64,000 nt of DNA. Origin: Thermoguttaceae bacterium. GTDB taxonomy: Bacteria; Planctomycetota; Planctomycetia; Pirellulales; Thermoguttaceae. Of this stretch, positions 16,204-24,537 are shown one piece after another; the stretch's first letter is position 1; the number at the start of each line of letters is the position of its first letter. A program made the position numbers and the translations under genes. The notes beneath the pieces are model-generated. The model was not told the origin of the DNA and searched no databases. It saw nothing but the letters and a program-made list of their open reading frames with translations. The stretch is taken from the NCBI GenBank assembly GCA_017441605.1, contig JAFRXD010000098.1, positions 34,900 to 98,899 on the forward strand, written 5' to 3'.

Positions 16204-17670
16204 GTGGTTATGTTGACGTCGGTTTGCGCGGTTTTATTTTTGCTCTCGCTGGGCGCGTGCTTCTTTTACGCCAATGTCGCTCGGCGCCGCGGTTGGCTCG
16301 ATCGTCCCGTCGGTCCGAGGAAAAATCAAAAAAAGGAGGTTCCGGTCGGCGGCGGCGTCGCCGTTATGTCGGTGGCGCTGGCGGGGTTCTACGTCCGCGC
16401 CCCGAGCTTTTTCCTCGATCCCGCCGAGTTCCAACTCGCGACGAGCGCTGCCTTCGTCGCCTGCTGGTGCGCGTGGCTCGGGTTCCTCGACGATCGGCGC
16501 GAATTGTCCGCCCCGACCAAACTGGTTCTTCAGCTGATTCCCGCTTTGCTCTTTTGCCTCCCCTTCTGGGCGAGCGCCGAGCGAACGACCTTCCTCTACG
16601 CGGCTCCCGACGCCGATTTCCTCATGTGGCGCGTCGGAAAGCTCGGGTTCCTCGCCCTCGCCGCGTGGGTCGTCCTAAGCGTTAACGCGTTCAACTTGCT
16701 CGACGGGGCCGACGGGTTCGCGACCGTCTTCGCCATAACCGTCCTCGCGACCTTGGCGATCGTCGTCTCCTTCTGGACCGAGCCGTCCGAAGGAATAACG
16801 TTCGCCTGTTGGGGGCTTTGCGCGATTCTCGCCGGTTTCCTCGTTCTCAACTTCCCGCCGGCGCGCCTGTACCTCGGAGATTCCGGCAGCCTGTCGATCG
16901 GATTCCTCGTCTCCTTTTTGGCCCTCGCGGTCTTCTACAGTCAATCGATCGCGCGACCGGCGCCCTTCCTCGCGCTCTTCGCCCTTCCGACGATCGACGT
17001 CCTCTTCGCGATTCTGCGCCGGAAACTCCTCGGCGCCGGAATCTTTTTCCCGGACCTGGAGCATATTCACCACCGGCTCGCCCGCCGCTTCGGCCCCGGC
17101 GTCAAGTCGCTGCTCGTCTTCCTCGCGCTGCAACTCCCCGTCTGCGCGGCGGTCGTCGTCGCCTATCGGACCGACCGCGACGCGATCCTCCTTATCGTCG
17201 GCGCGCTCTACCTCGTCGGGCTCCCCCTCTCCGGGCTCTTCGGGCGCGAGGAAATCGTCGCTCTCGCCCAAAGATGGACCCGATTCTACGTCCGCGATCG
17301 ATTCGAGCGCGACGGCGCCTTCTTCGCGATGCGCCGCTCGACCTTCGACCGAGAGTCCGACAAGATCTGGCGCGACGTCCTAAAAGACTTTCGCGACGCC
17401 GGTTGCGTCTCCCTCTCGATGCGCGCGAAAGATCCCGATCGCGGTTTCGCCTGCAAGGGGATTTGGAGCGCGAGCCGCGACGAGCGACGCGGAGCGACCC
17501 ATCGCGCCTTTAAATTAATCGGGCGATGGGCGTTCGACGCCGACTTCCTACAAATTCGCGACCCGGACGAAACGACCAAACTGTTCCTCAAACTCGCGAA
17601 CAAGAGCCTGACCGCGTTAAAAATCGATCGCGAAGAGGCCTCCGAACAAGCCCTCGGAGTCGAAGAATGA
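16204..17670 (+). CDS. wecA: undecaprenyl-phosphate GlcNAc-1-phosphate transferase (WecA/TagO family)
   Basis: 488 residues, an integral membrane enzyme with about ten helices. It moves a sugar-1-phosphate from UDP-GlcNAc (or similar) to undecaprenyl phosphate, the first step of a lipid-linked glycan. Motifs: FLDDRRELSAPTKL (Asp pair), NAFNLLDGADGFA, ARLYLGDSGSLSIGF, and the cytoplasmic HIHHRLARR loop near residue 285. A soluble C-terminal extension of about 130 residues (from RWTRFYVRDRF) is longer than in typical WecA. The GTG at 16204 is used because no better start lies before the first helix; GTT-ATG follows at once and the ATG at 16210 is an alternative. The stop overlaps the wecB ATG by four bases. 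Confidence 0.88.
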   Translation: MVMLTSVCAVLFLLSLGACFFYANVARRRGWLDRPVGPRKNQKKEVPVGGGVAVMSVALAGFYVRAPSFFLDPAEFQLATSAAFVACWCAWLGFLDDRRELSAPTKLVLQLIPALLFCLPFWASAERTTFLYAAPDADFLMWRVGKLGFLALAAWVVLSVNAFNLLDGADGFATVFAITVLATLAIVVSFWTEPSEGITFACWGLCAILAGFLVLNFPPARLYLGDSGSLSIGFLVSFLALAVFYSQSIARPAPFLALFALPTIDVLFAILRRKLLGAGIFFPDLEHIHHRLARRFGPGVKSLLVFLALQLPVCAAVVVAYRTDRDAILLIVGALYLVGLPLSGLFGREEIVALAQRWTRFYVRDRFERDGAFFAMRRSTFDRESDKIWRDVLKDFRDAGCVSLSMRAKDPDRGFACKGIWSASRDERRGATHRAFKLIGRWAFDADFLQIRDPDETTKLFLKLANKSLTALKIDREEASEQALGVEE

Positions 17671-18800
17671 AGACGATCTGCGTCGCGAGCGCCCGACCCA
17701 ACTTCATGAAGCTCGCCCCGATTTTCGACGCCTTTCGCCCCCGACCCGAGTTCGAGCCCCTCCTCGTTCACACCGGTCAGCACTACGACGACGCGATGAG
17801 CGGGGTTTTCTTTCGCGAGCTGGGTCTCCCAAAACCTTTTCGCAATCTCGGAGTCGGCTCCGGCTCGAGCGTCGCGCGCGTCGCCGAGACGATGGCGCGC
17901 TTCGAGCGCGTTTGCCTCGAGGAAAAGCCGAATCTGATCCTCGTCGTCGGCGACGTCGACGGAACCCTCGCCGCCGCCCTCGTCGCCGCCAAACTGCGCG
18001 TTCCCCTCGCGCACGTCGAGGCCGGACTGCGCTCCTACGACCGATCCATGCCCGAGGAAATCAATCGGATCGTCGTCGACTCCCTCGCCGACTTCCTCTT
18101 CTGCTCCGAAGAGAGCGCCGTTCGCAACTTGCGCCGAGAGGGCGCCGATCCCGACAAGATCTTCTTCGTCGGAAACGTTATGATCGACTCTCTTTACAAA
18201 AACCTCGCCGCCGCGGCGAAATCCGATATTTTGTCCCGCCTCGACTTGCGCCCTCGCGCCTACGCCGTCGTCACCCTGCACCGCCCCGCCAACGTCGACG
18301 ACCCCGACGCGCCGCGCGAAATCCTCGGCGCCCTCGTCGAGATCTCCCGCGACCTGCCCCTCGTCTTTCCCGTTCATCCGAGAACGCGCAAGAATATCGA
18401 CGCGCTCGGTTTGCGCCCCCTTCTCGACTCCGCCCCGAATATCCGACTACTCGAGCCGCTCGGGCGATTCGACTTCCTCGCCCTCGTCAAAGACGCGAGC
18501 CGCGTCTTCACCGACTCCGGCGGGATTCAAGAAGAGACGACCGCGCTTCGCGTTCCGTGCGTTACGATTCGCGACAACACCGAGCGCCCGATCACCGTCG
18601 AAATCGGCTCGAACCAACTCGCCGGGCGAACCGCTTCCGGAATCCTGGCCGCCAACGAGCGCGTCGCGCGCGGCGAGTTCGACGACCGCTCGATCCCCGC
18701 GCTCTGGGACGGACGCGCCGCCGAGCGGATCGTCGACGCCCTCGCCGACCGCTTCCAACTCGAAAGGAGACGTCCCGATGGGAACCGACCGACGCGTTGA
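17667..18800 (+). CDS. wecB: UDP-N-acetylglucosamine 2-epimerase (non-hydrolysing)
   Basis: 377 residues. Interconverts UDP-GlcNAc and UDP-ManNAc in the cytoplasm. Family motifs: ASARPNFMKLAPIF at the start, LLVHTGQHYDDAMSG, HVEAGLRSYDRSMPEEINR, GNVMIDSL, TLHRPANVDD and DSGGIQEETTALRVPC with the catalytic Glu/His region. The frame is open far upstream (17526), but that part overlaps wecA. The ATG at 17667 sits in ATGA with the wecA stop and starts directly at the conserved N-terminus. Its 3' end overlaps the next gene by 23 bases. Supplies ManNAc for the transferase that follows. Confidence 0.95.
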   Translation: MKTICVASARPNFMKLAPIFDAFRPRPEFEPLLVHTGQHYDDAMSGVFFRELGLPKPFRNLGVGSGSSVARVAETMARFERVCLEEKPNLILVVGDVDGTLAAALVAAKLRVPLAHVEAGLRSYDRSMPEEINRIVVDSLADFLFCSEESAVRNLRREGADPDKIFFVGNVMIDSLYKNLAAAAKSDILSRLDLRPRAYAVVTLHRPANVDDPDAPREILGALVEISRDLPLVFPVHPRTRKNIDALGLRPLLDSAPNIRLLEPLGRFDFLALVKDASRVFTDSGGIQEETTALRVPCVTIRDNTERPITVEIGSNQLAGRTASGILAANERVARGEFDDRSIPALWDGRAAERIVDALADRFQLERRRPDGNRPTR

Positions 18801-19548
18801 CGTCCTCGGCGTCCCCGTCGACCCCGTCCCCTTCGACGAGGCCCTCGAGATCGCCCTCCGAGCCGCGAAAGAACGCGCCAATGCGAGCCGCGTCGTCGCC
18901 GTCAATCCCGAGAAGGTCATGATCGCGCGCCGATCCCCCGAAATCGCCGCGTTTATCGAATCCTCCGACCTCGCGATCCCCGACGGCGTCGGCGTCGTTA
19001 TGGCGCTCAAATTATTGCGCGGCGTCGTCGCCGAGCGAGTCGCCGGGGCGGATCTGGCGACCGCGATCTTTCGCGAGTCCGGCGCGCGCGGAATCAAAAT
19101 CTTCCTCTACGGCGCTCGCGAGGACGTCAACGAGGGCGCCGCGCGAAAGCTCAAAGAATTGTTCCCCGATATCGTAATCGTCGGTCGCCAAAACGGTTAC
19201 CTACCGGAGGACCGGTTCGGCGAACTGGTCGAGCGAATTAACGCCTCCGACGCCGACGCCCTCTTTCTCGCCCTCGGAAGTCCCAAGCAGGAGCGATGGA
19301 TCGAGCGATTCGCCCCCGAGCTCCGCGTCGGGCTCTGCATGGGCGTCGGCGGAACCTTCGACGCGCTCGTCGGGCGCGTCAAGCGAGCCCCCCTCTCCTG
19401 GCAAAAGGCGAGGCTCGAATGGCTTTATCGCCTTATTCGCCAACCCTCGCGATTCTGGCGCCAGCGCCGAATCTTCCTCTTCGCCTTTAAGGTTTTGTTC
19501 GAATATCTTTTTGGAAAACGAGATCGCGTCGACGAGCCAACGAAATGA
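18778..19548 (+). CDS. WecG/TagA/CpsF-family glycosyltransferase
   Basis: 256 residues. Family motifs: VVAVNPEKVMIARRSPE, AIPDGVGVVMALKLL, GAREDVNEGAARKL and LFLALGSPKQERWIERF, then MGVGGTFDALVGRVKRAP. Family members transfer ManNAc or ManNAcA from UDP to the lipid-linked GlcNAc, so WecA, WecB and this enzyme make a coherent first-disaccharide pathway. The basic, hydrophobic C-terminus (FWRQRRIFLFAFKVLFEYLFG) likely associates with the membrane. AAGGAG sits eight bases before the ATG, inside wecB. The stop overlaps the next ATG by four bases. Confidence 0.9.
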   Translation: MGTDRRVDVLGVPVDPVPFDEALEIALRAAKERANASRVVAVNPEKVMIARRSPEIAAFIESSDLAIPDGVGVVMALKLLRGVVAERVAGADLATAIFRESGARGIKIFLYGAREDVNEGAARKLKELFPDIVIVGRQNGYLPEDRFGELVERINASDADALFLALGSPKQERWIERFAPELRVGLCMGVGGTFDALVGRVKRAPLSWQKARLEWLYRLIRQPSRFWRQRRIFLFAFKVLFEYLFGKRDRVDEPTK

Positions 19549-21698
19549 AACAACTGGTCCAACAACTCGCCAACGGCAAGCCGTTCGTTCTGGAAACCCC
19601 CGAGCCAATTCTGCCCCCCGGGTTCGTTCTCGTCCAAAACTACTACTCCGCCGTTAGTTCCGGCACCGAGGGCGCGACCGTCCGAACCGCGCGAAAGAGC
19701 CTCCTCGGCAAAGCCCTCGACCGTCCCAAGGACGTCGTCGCGACCCTCGAGCTGCTCAAAACGCGAGGGCTCGTCCAGACCCTCCGCGAGGTCGACAAGA
19801 AACTCGAAGGCTATTCCCCACTTGGCTATAGCTCCGCCGGAAAAGTCGTCGAGGTCGCGCCGGGCGTCTCCGAATTCCGCGTCGGCGACCTCGCCGCCTG
19901 CGCCGGAGTCGGGTTCGCCAACCACGCCGAATTCGTCGCCGTTCCGCAAAACCTCTGCGTCAAACTCGACCCCGAGGCGGACTTGCGCGCAGCCTCCTAC
20001 AACGCCCTCGGCGCGATCGCGATCCAAGCGACCCGGCGCGCCGACTTGCGACTCGGCGAGTCTTGCGCCGTAATCGGGCTGGGGCTCGTCGGCGTCCTGA
20101 CCGCGCTCCTCCTTAAAGCGAGCGGAATTCGCGTCTTCGGAATCGACGTCGCCCAACCCGCCGTCGACAAGGCGCGCGAGCTGGGAATCGACGCGAAACT
20201 CCGCTCCGAACCCGGCTTGGAGGCGGAGATCCTCCTCAAAACCCGAGGAATCGGAGCCGACGCCGTAATAATCGCCGCCGCGACCTCGAGCCTCGACCCG
20301 ATCAACTTCGCCGGAAAGCTCGCGCGCGCCAAGGGCCGCGTCGTCGTTCTCGGCGACGTCCCCGTCGGTTTCGACCGCAATCCCGACTACTACCCCAAAG
20401 AGCTCGAATTGCGAATGTCCCGCTCCTACGGTCCCGGGCGCTACGACCTTCGATACGAGGAGCTTGGGCTCGACTATCCCCCCGACTGCGAGCGCTGGAC
20501 CGAAAAGCGCAACATGGAGGCGTTTCAGGACTTGCTCCGCTCCGGCGCGATCGACGGCGACAAACTGACGACCCATGAATTCTCTCTCGACGACGCTCCC
20601 AAAGCCTACGATATGATCCTCGGCAAAACCGAGCCGTTCCTCGGCGTCGTAATTCGTTACGCCGTCGACGCTCGCAAACCGCGCCGCGTCGCGAGACTCG
20701 CGAGCCGTCCCGCGAAACCGATCCCGGCGCCCGGCTTGGCGTTCCTCGGCGCCGGGAGTTACGCCCAAGGCTCCCTGCTCCCCAACTTGCCGAGCGCGAG
20801 CGAGTTCCGGCGCGTCGCCGTCCTGACCCGCTCCGGAGCCTCCGCCAAGCGCGTCGCCGACAAATTCGGGTTCGAGTTCGCGACCGACGACCCCCGCGAT
20901 ATTTTCGAGAACGACGCGATCGACGCCCTTTTCGTCGCGACCCGGCACGACTCCCGCGCCGCGCTCGTCTCCGACGCCCTCGACGCGCGCAAAAACCTCT
21001 TCGTCGAGAAGCCGCTCTGCCTAACCCGCGACGAGCTAACTCAAATCGAGGCTCAATACGCCGCCGCGTCCCAACTTCCCGACCCGCCGCGCCTTATGGT
21101 CGGTTACAATCGCCGCTTCGCGCCCCTCGCCCTCAAAGCGAAAGCCGCCCTCGGCGCCGCCCCCATAGCGATCGTCTATCGAATCAACGCGGGGGCGATT
21201 CCCAAAGAGAAGTGGATCCAAGAGCCAACGATCGGCGGCGGGAGAATTCTCGGCGAGGTCTGCCATTTCGTCGATTTCGTTTCTTGGCTCGCGAGCTCCC
21301 CGATCGCGAGCGTTTACGCGACCGCGATGGCGGACGGAACCCCCCTTCGCGACGTCGTTTCCGTCTCGCTCCGCCTAAAAAACGGCTCGATCGCCTCGAT
21401 CCATTACTTCGCCAACGGCGCGAAGTCGGTTCCCAAAGAGCGGATAGAAATCTACCAAGGGGGCTCGACCCTAATCCTCGACGACTTCCGCGCCTTTGAA
21501 ATCCGCTCCCCCAAAGGATCGCGCAAGTCGAAATCGATTCAGAACAAAGGACAGCGCGAGGAAATCGCGGCTTTCCTGGGCGCGATCCAAACCGGCGCCC
21601 CGTCCCCGATTCCCCCCGAGGAAATTTTCCGAACCTCCGCCGCGACCTTCGCGATCCTCGACTCGCTCGCCTCCGCCCGCGAAATCCCCGTCGAATAA
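19545..21698 (+). CDS. fused zinc-type alcohol dehydrogenase / Gfo-Idh-MocA oxidoreductase
   Basis: 717 residues with two enzymes in one chain. Residues 1-370 are an MDR-type dehydrogenase: NYYSAVSSGTEGATV, GYSSAGKVVEVAPGVSEFRVGDLAAC and the NAD site AVIGLGLVGVLTALL. After a short linker, residues 390-700 are a Gfo/Idh/MocA domain: AFLGAGSYAQGSLLPNL, then LFVEKPLCLT and MVGYNRRFAPL with GGRILGEVCHFVDF. The same fusion is known from polysaccharide clusters, where it is often called a bi-domain oxidoreductase; the sugar substrate is not established. Its ATG overlaps the preceding stop (ATGA), so it belongs to the operon and probably oxidises or reduces a nucleotide or lipid-linked sugar. Confidence 0.85.
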   Translation: MKQLVQQLANGKPFVLETPEPILPPGFVLVQNYYSAVSSGTEGATVRTARKSLLGKALDRPKDVVATLELLKTRGLVQTLREVDKKLEGYSPLGYSSAGKVVEVAPGVSEFRVGDLAACAGVGFANHAEFVAVPQNLCVKLDPEADLRAASYNALGAIAIQATRRADLRLGESCAVIGLGLVGVLTALLLKASGIRVFGIDVAQPAVDKARELGIDAKLRSEPGLEAEILLKTRGIGADAVIIAAATSSLDPINFAGKLARAKGRVVVLGDVPVGFDRNPDYYPKELELRMSRSYGPGRYDLRYEELGLDYPPDCERWTEKRNMEAFQDLLRSGAIDGDKLTTHEFSLDDAPKAYDMILGKTEPFLGVVIRYAVDARKPRRVARLASRPAKPIPAPGLAFLGAGSYAQGSLLPNLPSASEFRRVAVLTRSGASAKRVADKFGFEFATDDPRDIFENDAIDALFVATRHDSRAALVSDALDARKNLFVEKPLCLTRDELTQIEAQYAAASQLPDPPRLMVGYNRRFAPLALKAKAALGAAPIAIVYRINAGAIPKEKWIQEPTIGGGRILGEVCHFVDFVSWLASSPIASVYATAMADGTPLRDVVSVSLRLKNGSIASIHYFANGAKSVPKERIEIYQGGSTLILDDFRAFEIRSPKGSRKSKSIQNKGQREEIAAFLGAIQTGAPSPIPPEEIFRTSAATFAILDSLASAREIPVE

Positions 21699-21710
21699 GG
21701 AAATAGCCCC

Positions 21711-22856
21711 ATGAGCGCCGAACTCGAATCGCTCCCCCGAATCGTCGAGGAATCGCTCGCCTGGGCGCGCGCGCGAAACTACGAGGGAGTCGACCCTTAC
21801 GACGCGCTCAATTCCCCCTTCGCGACCGCGCTCTCCCTCGGAACCCGATTCGGGCGGATCGCGCTAACTCAGCTCCTGCGCCGCTCCCCGATTAACTTGC
21901 GCCCCCTTCTCGGGATACGCCCCGGAGCCAATCCCAAGGCGCTCGGGCTGTTTCTCGAAAGCCTCGTAAAACTCGATCGCCACGAGGAGTGCGACGCCCT
22001 CGTCCGCCGCCTCGCCGACCTGCGTTCCCCCGCCTCCGGGTCCGCGTGGGGCTACAACTTCCCGTGGCAAAACCGCTTCCAACTCCTCCCGCGCTGGACC
22101 CCGACGATCGTCAACGCGGCCTTTATCGGAAACGCCCTCCTCGACCATTACGACGCGACCGGTTCCCAACTCGCGCTCGACCTGGCGCTCTCGATCCCCG
22201 ATTTTCTCCTAAACGACCTTAATCGCGAGTGTTTCGACGACGACTCCTTTTGCTTCTCCTATACCCCGCTCGACGAAAACTACGTCCACAACGCGAACCT
22301 CCTCGGCGCCGCGCTGCTCGCTAGACTCGCCGTCCAATACGGCGTCGACCGCGCCCTCGATCCCGCCCTTTGCGCCTTGCGATATTCCGCGAAACGCCAG
22401 CGACCCGACGGATCTTGGTTTTACGCCGAGCGAAAAGAGCAGCGATGGATCGACTCCTTCCACACCGGGTTCAACTTGGAGGCGATCCGCCGATTCCTCA
22501 AACTCGGTCTCGCGCCGGAACTTGCCGAGCCTTACAAACGCGGCGTCCGATTCTACGCCGAGAATTTCTTTCTAGAAGACGGCGCCCCAAAGTACTACGC
22601 CGACCGCTTTTACCTAGTCGACGTCCACGCCCCCGCCGAGGCGATCTACTTCTTCGCCGGAGAGGGAGCCGAATATCGCGACCTAACCGATCGCGTTCTC
22701 CGTTGGTTCCTAACCCACATGCGCGACAAAGCCTCCGGCGCGTTCTATTTCCGCCGCAAAGGCCGCTTCGCGATCAAGATTCCCTATATGCGCTGGTCGC
22801 AAGCCTGGGCGCTGCGAGGGTTGATCGAGTACTCTCGCGCAAACCCGCGCCGTTAA
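21711..22856 (+). CDS. (alpha/alpha)6-barrel-like protein of the exopolysaccharide operon
   Basis: 381 residues, mostly helical. Segments such as GSAWGYNFPWQNRF, ANLLGAALLARLAVQYG, RQRPDGSWFYAE and WIDSFHTGFNLEAI recall helical-barrel proteins (GH88/GH105, squalene-cyclase or prenyltransferase-like repeats). Genes of this type sit beside the fused oxidoreductase in other polysaccharide loci. No catalytic residue is clear. It starts 12 bases after the oxidoreductase gene with AAGGAAAT upstream and is the last gene of the operon. A role in processing or epimerising the glycan is an inference. Confidence 0.65.
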   Translation: MSAELESLPRIVEESLAWARARNYEGVDPYDALNSPFATALSLGTRFGRIALTQLLRRSPINLRPLLGIRPGANPKALGLFLESLVKLDRHEECDALVRRLADLRSPASGSAWGYNFPWQNRFQLLPRWTPTIVNAAFIGNALLDHYDATGSQLALDLALSIPDFLLNDLNRECFDDDSFCFSYTPLDENYVHNANLLGAALLARLAVQYGVDRALDPALCALRYSAKRQRPDGSWFYAERKEQRWIDSFHTGFNLEAIRRFLKLGLAPELAEPYKRGVRFYAENFFLEDGAPKYYADRFYLVDVHAPAEAIYFFAGEGAEYRDLTDRVLRWFLTHMRDKASGAFYFRRKGRFAIKIPYMRWSQAWALRGLIEYSRANPRR

Positions 22857-22879
22857 GGGGCAAACTTCGTTTTCCCCTT
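22855..22879 (+). terminator. weak hairpin after the exopolysaccharide operon
   Basis: AAGGGG...CCCCTT with three extra inner A-T pairs around CTTCG, starting in the stop codon. The T-run after it is poor, so termination is uncertain. Confidence 0.3.
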
Positions 22880-22934
22880 AACAATCCCCTTTCCTATATG
22901 CCTTTATCTCCACTTTTTGTCCTCGTTCAGGAGC

Positions 22935-23072
22935 GTTTTGTTTTTTGAATCTCTCCCGCTCGCCGAGCGCTAGAGGCGCTTGAGGCGGCGAGCTCCTTGT
23001 GCTTCAAAAAACAAAACTACAACGCTAACCCAAACAAAGGGAGACTTTGAATAAAGGAAGGCGACGAAACGG
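22935..23072 (-). repeat. conserved 3' flank with nested hairpin, copy A
   Basis: Downstream of the SUMF1-like gene. A 15-base perfect inverted repeat (22935-22949 and 23003-23017, GTTTTGTTTTTTGAA and its complement) encloses a GC-rich hairpin at 22959-22992 (CTCGCCG/CGGCGAG plus an inner AGCGC/GCGCT stem). The same element lies after the paralogue at 29088, where the inner stem is altered but still pairs. It may be a terminator, a DNA cruciform, or both. It is probably part of a duplicated cassette, possibly a DGR target-recognition structure. Confidence 0.7.
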
Positions 23073-24002
23073 TTAGTCGGACGTCGAGACTAGGGCGAGG
23101 CGGGCGCCCAAGTAGATGAAGCGCCCATCCGCGTCGTCCCTGTTCCGGTTGGCGGAGCGGCAGTACCCGGCGTAGCTGCTCCAGCAACCGCCGCGCCTAA
23201 CGCGGTCCGAGCCCGCAACAAGTCCCTTCGGATCCTTCACCCCTCCAGTAGGATATACCCCGTACCGGTCCTTGCACCACTCCCATACGTTCCCATGCAT
23301 ATCGTAAAGTCCCCAAGCATTTGACGCGTAACTTCGAACGGGACTCGTCTTTTCAAGATACGGTCCTTTCGTCCTCGTTCCATAAGGATAGTTCCCGTCG
23401 CAGTTCGCGTTGTCCCCGTTCAACGAATCGCCAAACGAAAACGCCGCCGTCGTTCCCGCTCGACACGCGTATTCCCATTGCGCCTCCGTCGGCAAACTAA
23501 AACGCCATCCCTCTGGCGCCGCCTTAAGCTCTTCGTTCAACTTGTTGACGAAGGCTTCGCAATCGTTCCAAGAGACGCTTTCGACCGGGAGATTCTCTCC
23601 CGTGAAATAGCTCGGATTCTCCCCCGTTATCGCTTCCCATTGCGCTTGCGTCAGCTCCGTCTCCATTAGCCAATACGCCTTCGTCAAAACGACTTTGTGT
23701 TGCGTCTCGTCGCTCTCGCGCCCCTTTTCGCTCAAGGGACTCCCCATCAAAAACTCCCCCGCCGGGCAGTACCGAAACGCGAACTCCGCCCCGTTGATCG
23801 TCAGCGTCGCGCGATCCCCGGCGCAACGTGAGCCGCTAAAACTATTGATCGCGTCGAAACCGACTTTGGGTCCGCGACTTAATCCCCGATGCGTTCGGTC
23901 GCCCTCCAATTCGCCAACGTTCTTGCAATCGGAGGACGCGTCGACGTCGCCGGAACCGTCGAGAAAGAGTTGACCGAGTTGAAACGGTATTCGTTTGGAC
24001 AT
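23073..24002 (-). CDS. SUMF1/C-type-lectin-fold protein, paralogue A
   Basis: 309 residues. The SUMF1 (formylglycine-generating-enzyme-like) domain spans residues 65-309: FRYCPAGEFLMGSP, YWLMETELTQAQWEAITG, SWNDCEAFVNKLNEE, FSLPTEAQWEYACRAG, YDMHGNVWEWCKD and RRGGCW...LGARLALV. True FGE needs a cysteine pair in the C-terminal loop. Here only one such Cys remains (GYCRSA), so it is probably not a sulfatase activator; binding or display is more likely. The start at MSKR matches paralogue C, but the following 50 residues lack the signal peptide or lipobox that paralogues B and C have. The frame is open to 24137. Codons 23112-23213 form a candidate variable repeat. Confidence 0.72.
   Translation of the reverse strand: MSKRIPFQLGQLFLDGSGDVDASSDCKNVGELEGDRTHRGLSRGPKVGFDAINSFSGSRCAGDRATLTINGAEFAFRYCPAGEFLMGSPLSEKGRESDETQHKVVLTKAYWLMETELTQAQWEAITGENPSYFTGENLPVESVSWNDCEAFVNKLNEELKAAPEGWRFSLPTEAQWEYACRAGTTAAFSFGDSLNGDNANCDGNYPYGTRTKGPYLEKTSPVRSYASNAWGLYDMHGNVWEWCKDRYGVYPTGGVKDPKGLVAGSDRVRRGGCWSSYAGYCRSANRNRDDADGRFIYLGARLALVSTSD
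23112..23213 (-). other. candidate DGR variable repeat, copy A
   Basis: Aligned codon by codon with 29127-29228. From 23112 to 23186, 19 of 25 codons differ and 17 of those keep the same third base (13 C, 4 G); the other two are GAT/GAC and GAC/AAT. Further codons up to 23213 also change mainly at the first two positions. The 13 codons after it and the 3' flank are almost identical. It lies in the ligand-facing loop of the SUMF1 fold, where known DGRs place their variable repeats. Confidence 0.6.
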
Positions 24003-24171
24003 AGGTCCGTTCCTTGGTCGCGTTGTTCGCGAAATTCTTATTTCGTCTCGAAAACGCGGGAAAAACAACGTCGCATCGCGCGCGTCGTCCCGCGAGAAGT
24101 CGTTCGTTCTTCCATTGGGAAACCGCGCTTTCGCCAATCGCTCCAGCGCGGCGCAATTCCGAACGAGGAAA

Positions 24172-24522
24172 TCAAGCGACGAGCGCCTTTGTCTTCTTCT
24201 TGAACTCCGCGATCGTCATCTTCGCCCGCTCCGCCGCTTGTTTTTGCGTGAGAAGTTTGTCGTTGACGAGTCCCATCAAAGTGGACAAGACCCCCGCTTC
24301 AAAGCGCTCCTTCGATTCCTCCTCGCTAATCCAACCGTCGTAAACCGACAATTCTTCTTTCATCTCCTCGTCCTCCAATTCTTGCAACACGTCGTAAAAC
24401 AACTTGCGCGATATTTTCTGACCAACGCTCGCGACCGCCTGCAACGCGTAGTCGATAAACGCGTTAAAAGCGATACGGGCGTCCCCGTCAAAGTTCTTGA
24501 TCTTCTCCCGCAACGCGCGCAA
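24172..24522 (-). pseudogene. duplicated 3' fragment of the Rpn-family gene
   Basis: 116 codons nearly the same as the end of the Rpn gene at 24538: KIKNFDGDARIAFNAFIDYA, ELEDEEMKEELSVYDGWISEE and AEFKKKTKALVA. The tandem period is 366 bases, and even the stop-codon flank (GAGGAAATCA) is repeated. The N-terminal nuclease part is absent, so it is a partial gene duplication. Differences cluster in about 15 codons after WISEE (ESKERFEAGVLST here, ERDECLEKGGLIM in the full gene). It may act only as a donor for recombination. Confidence 0.75.
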
Positions 24523-24537
24523 ACGCTAACGAGGAAA

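Noticed and set aside
19425..20948. 507-residue minus-strand open frame
   Set aside because: Antisense shadow of the fused oxidoreductase gene.
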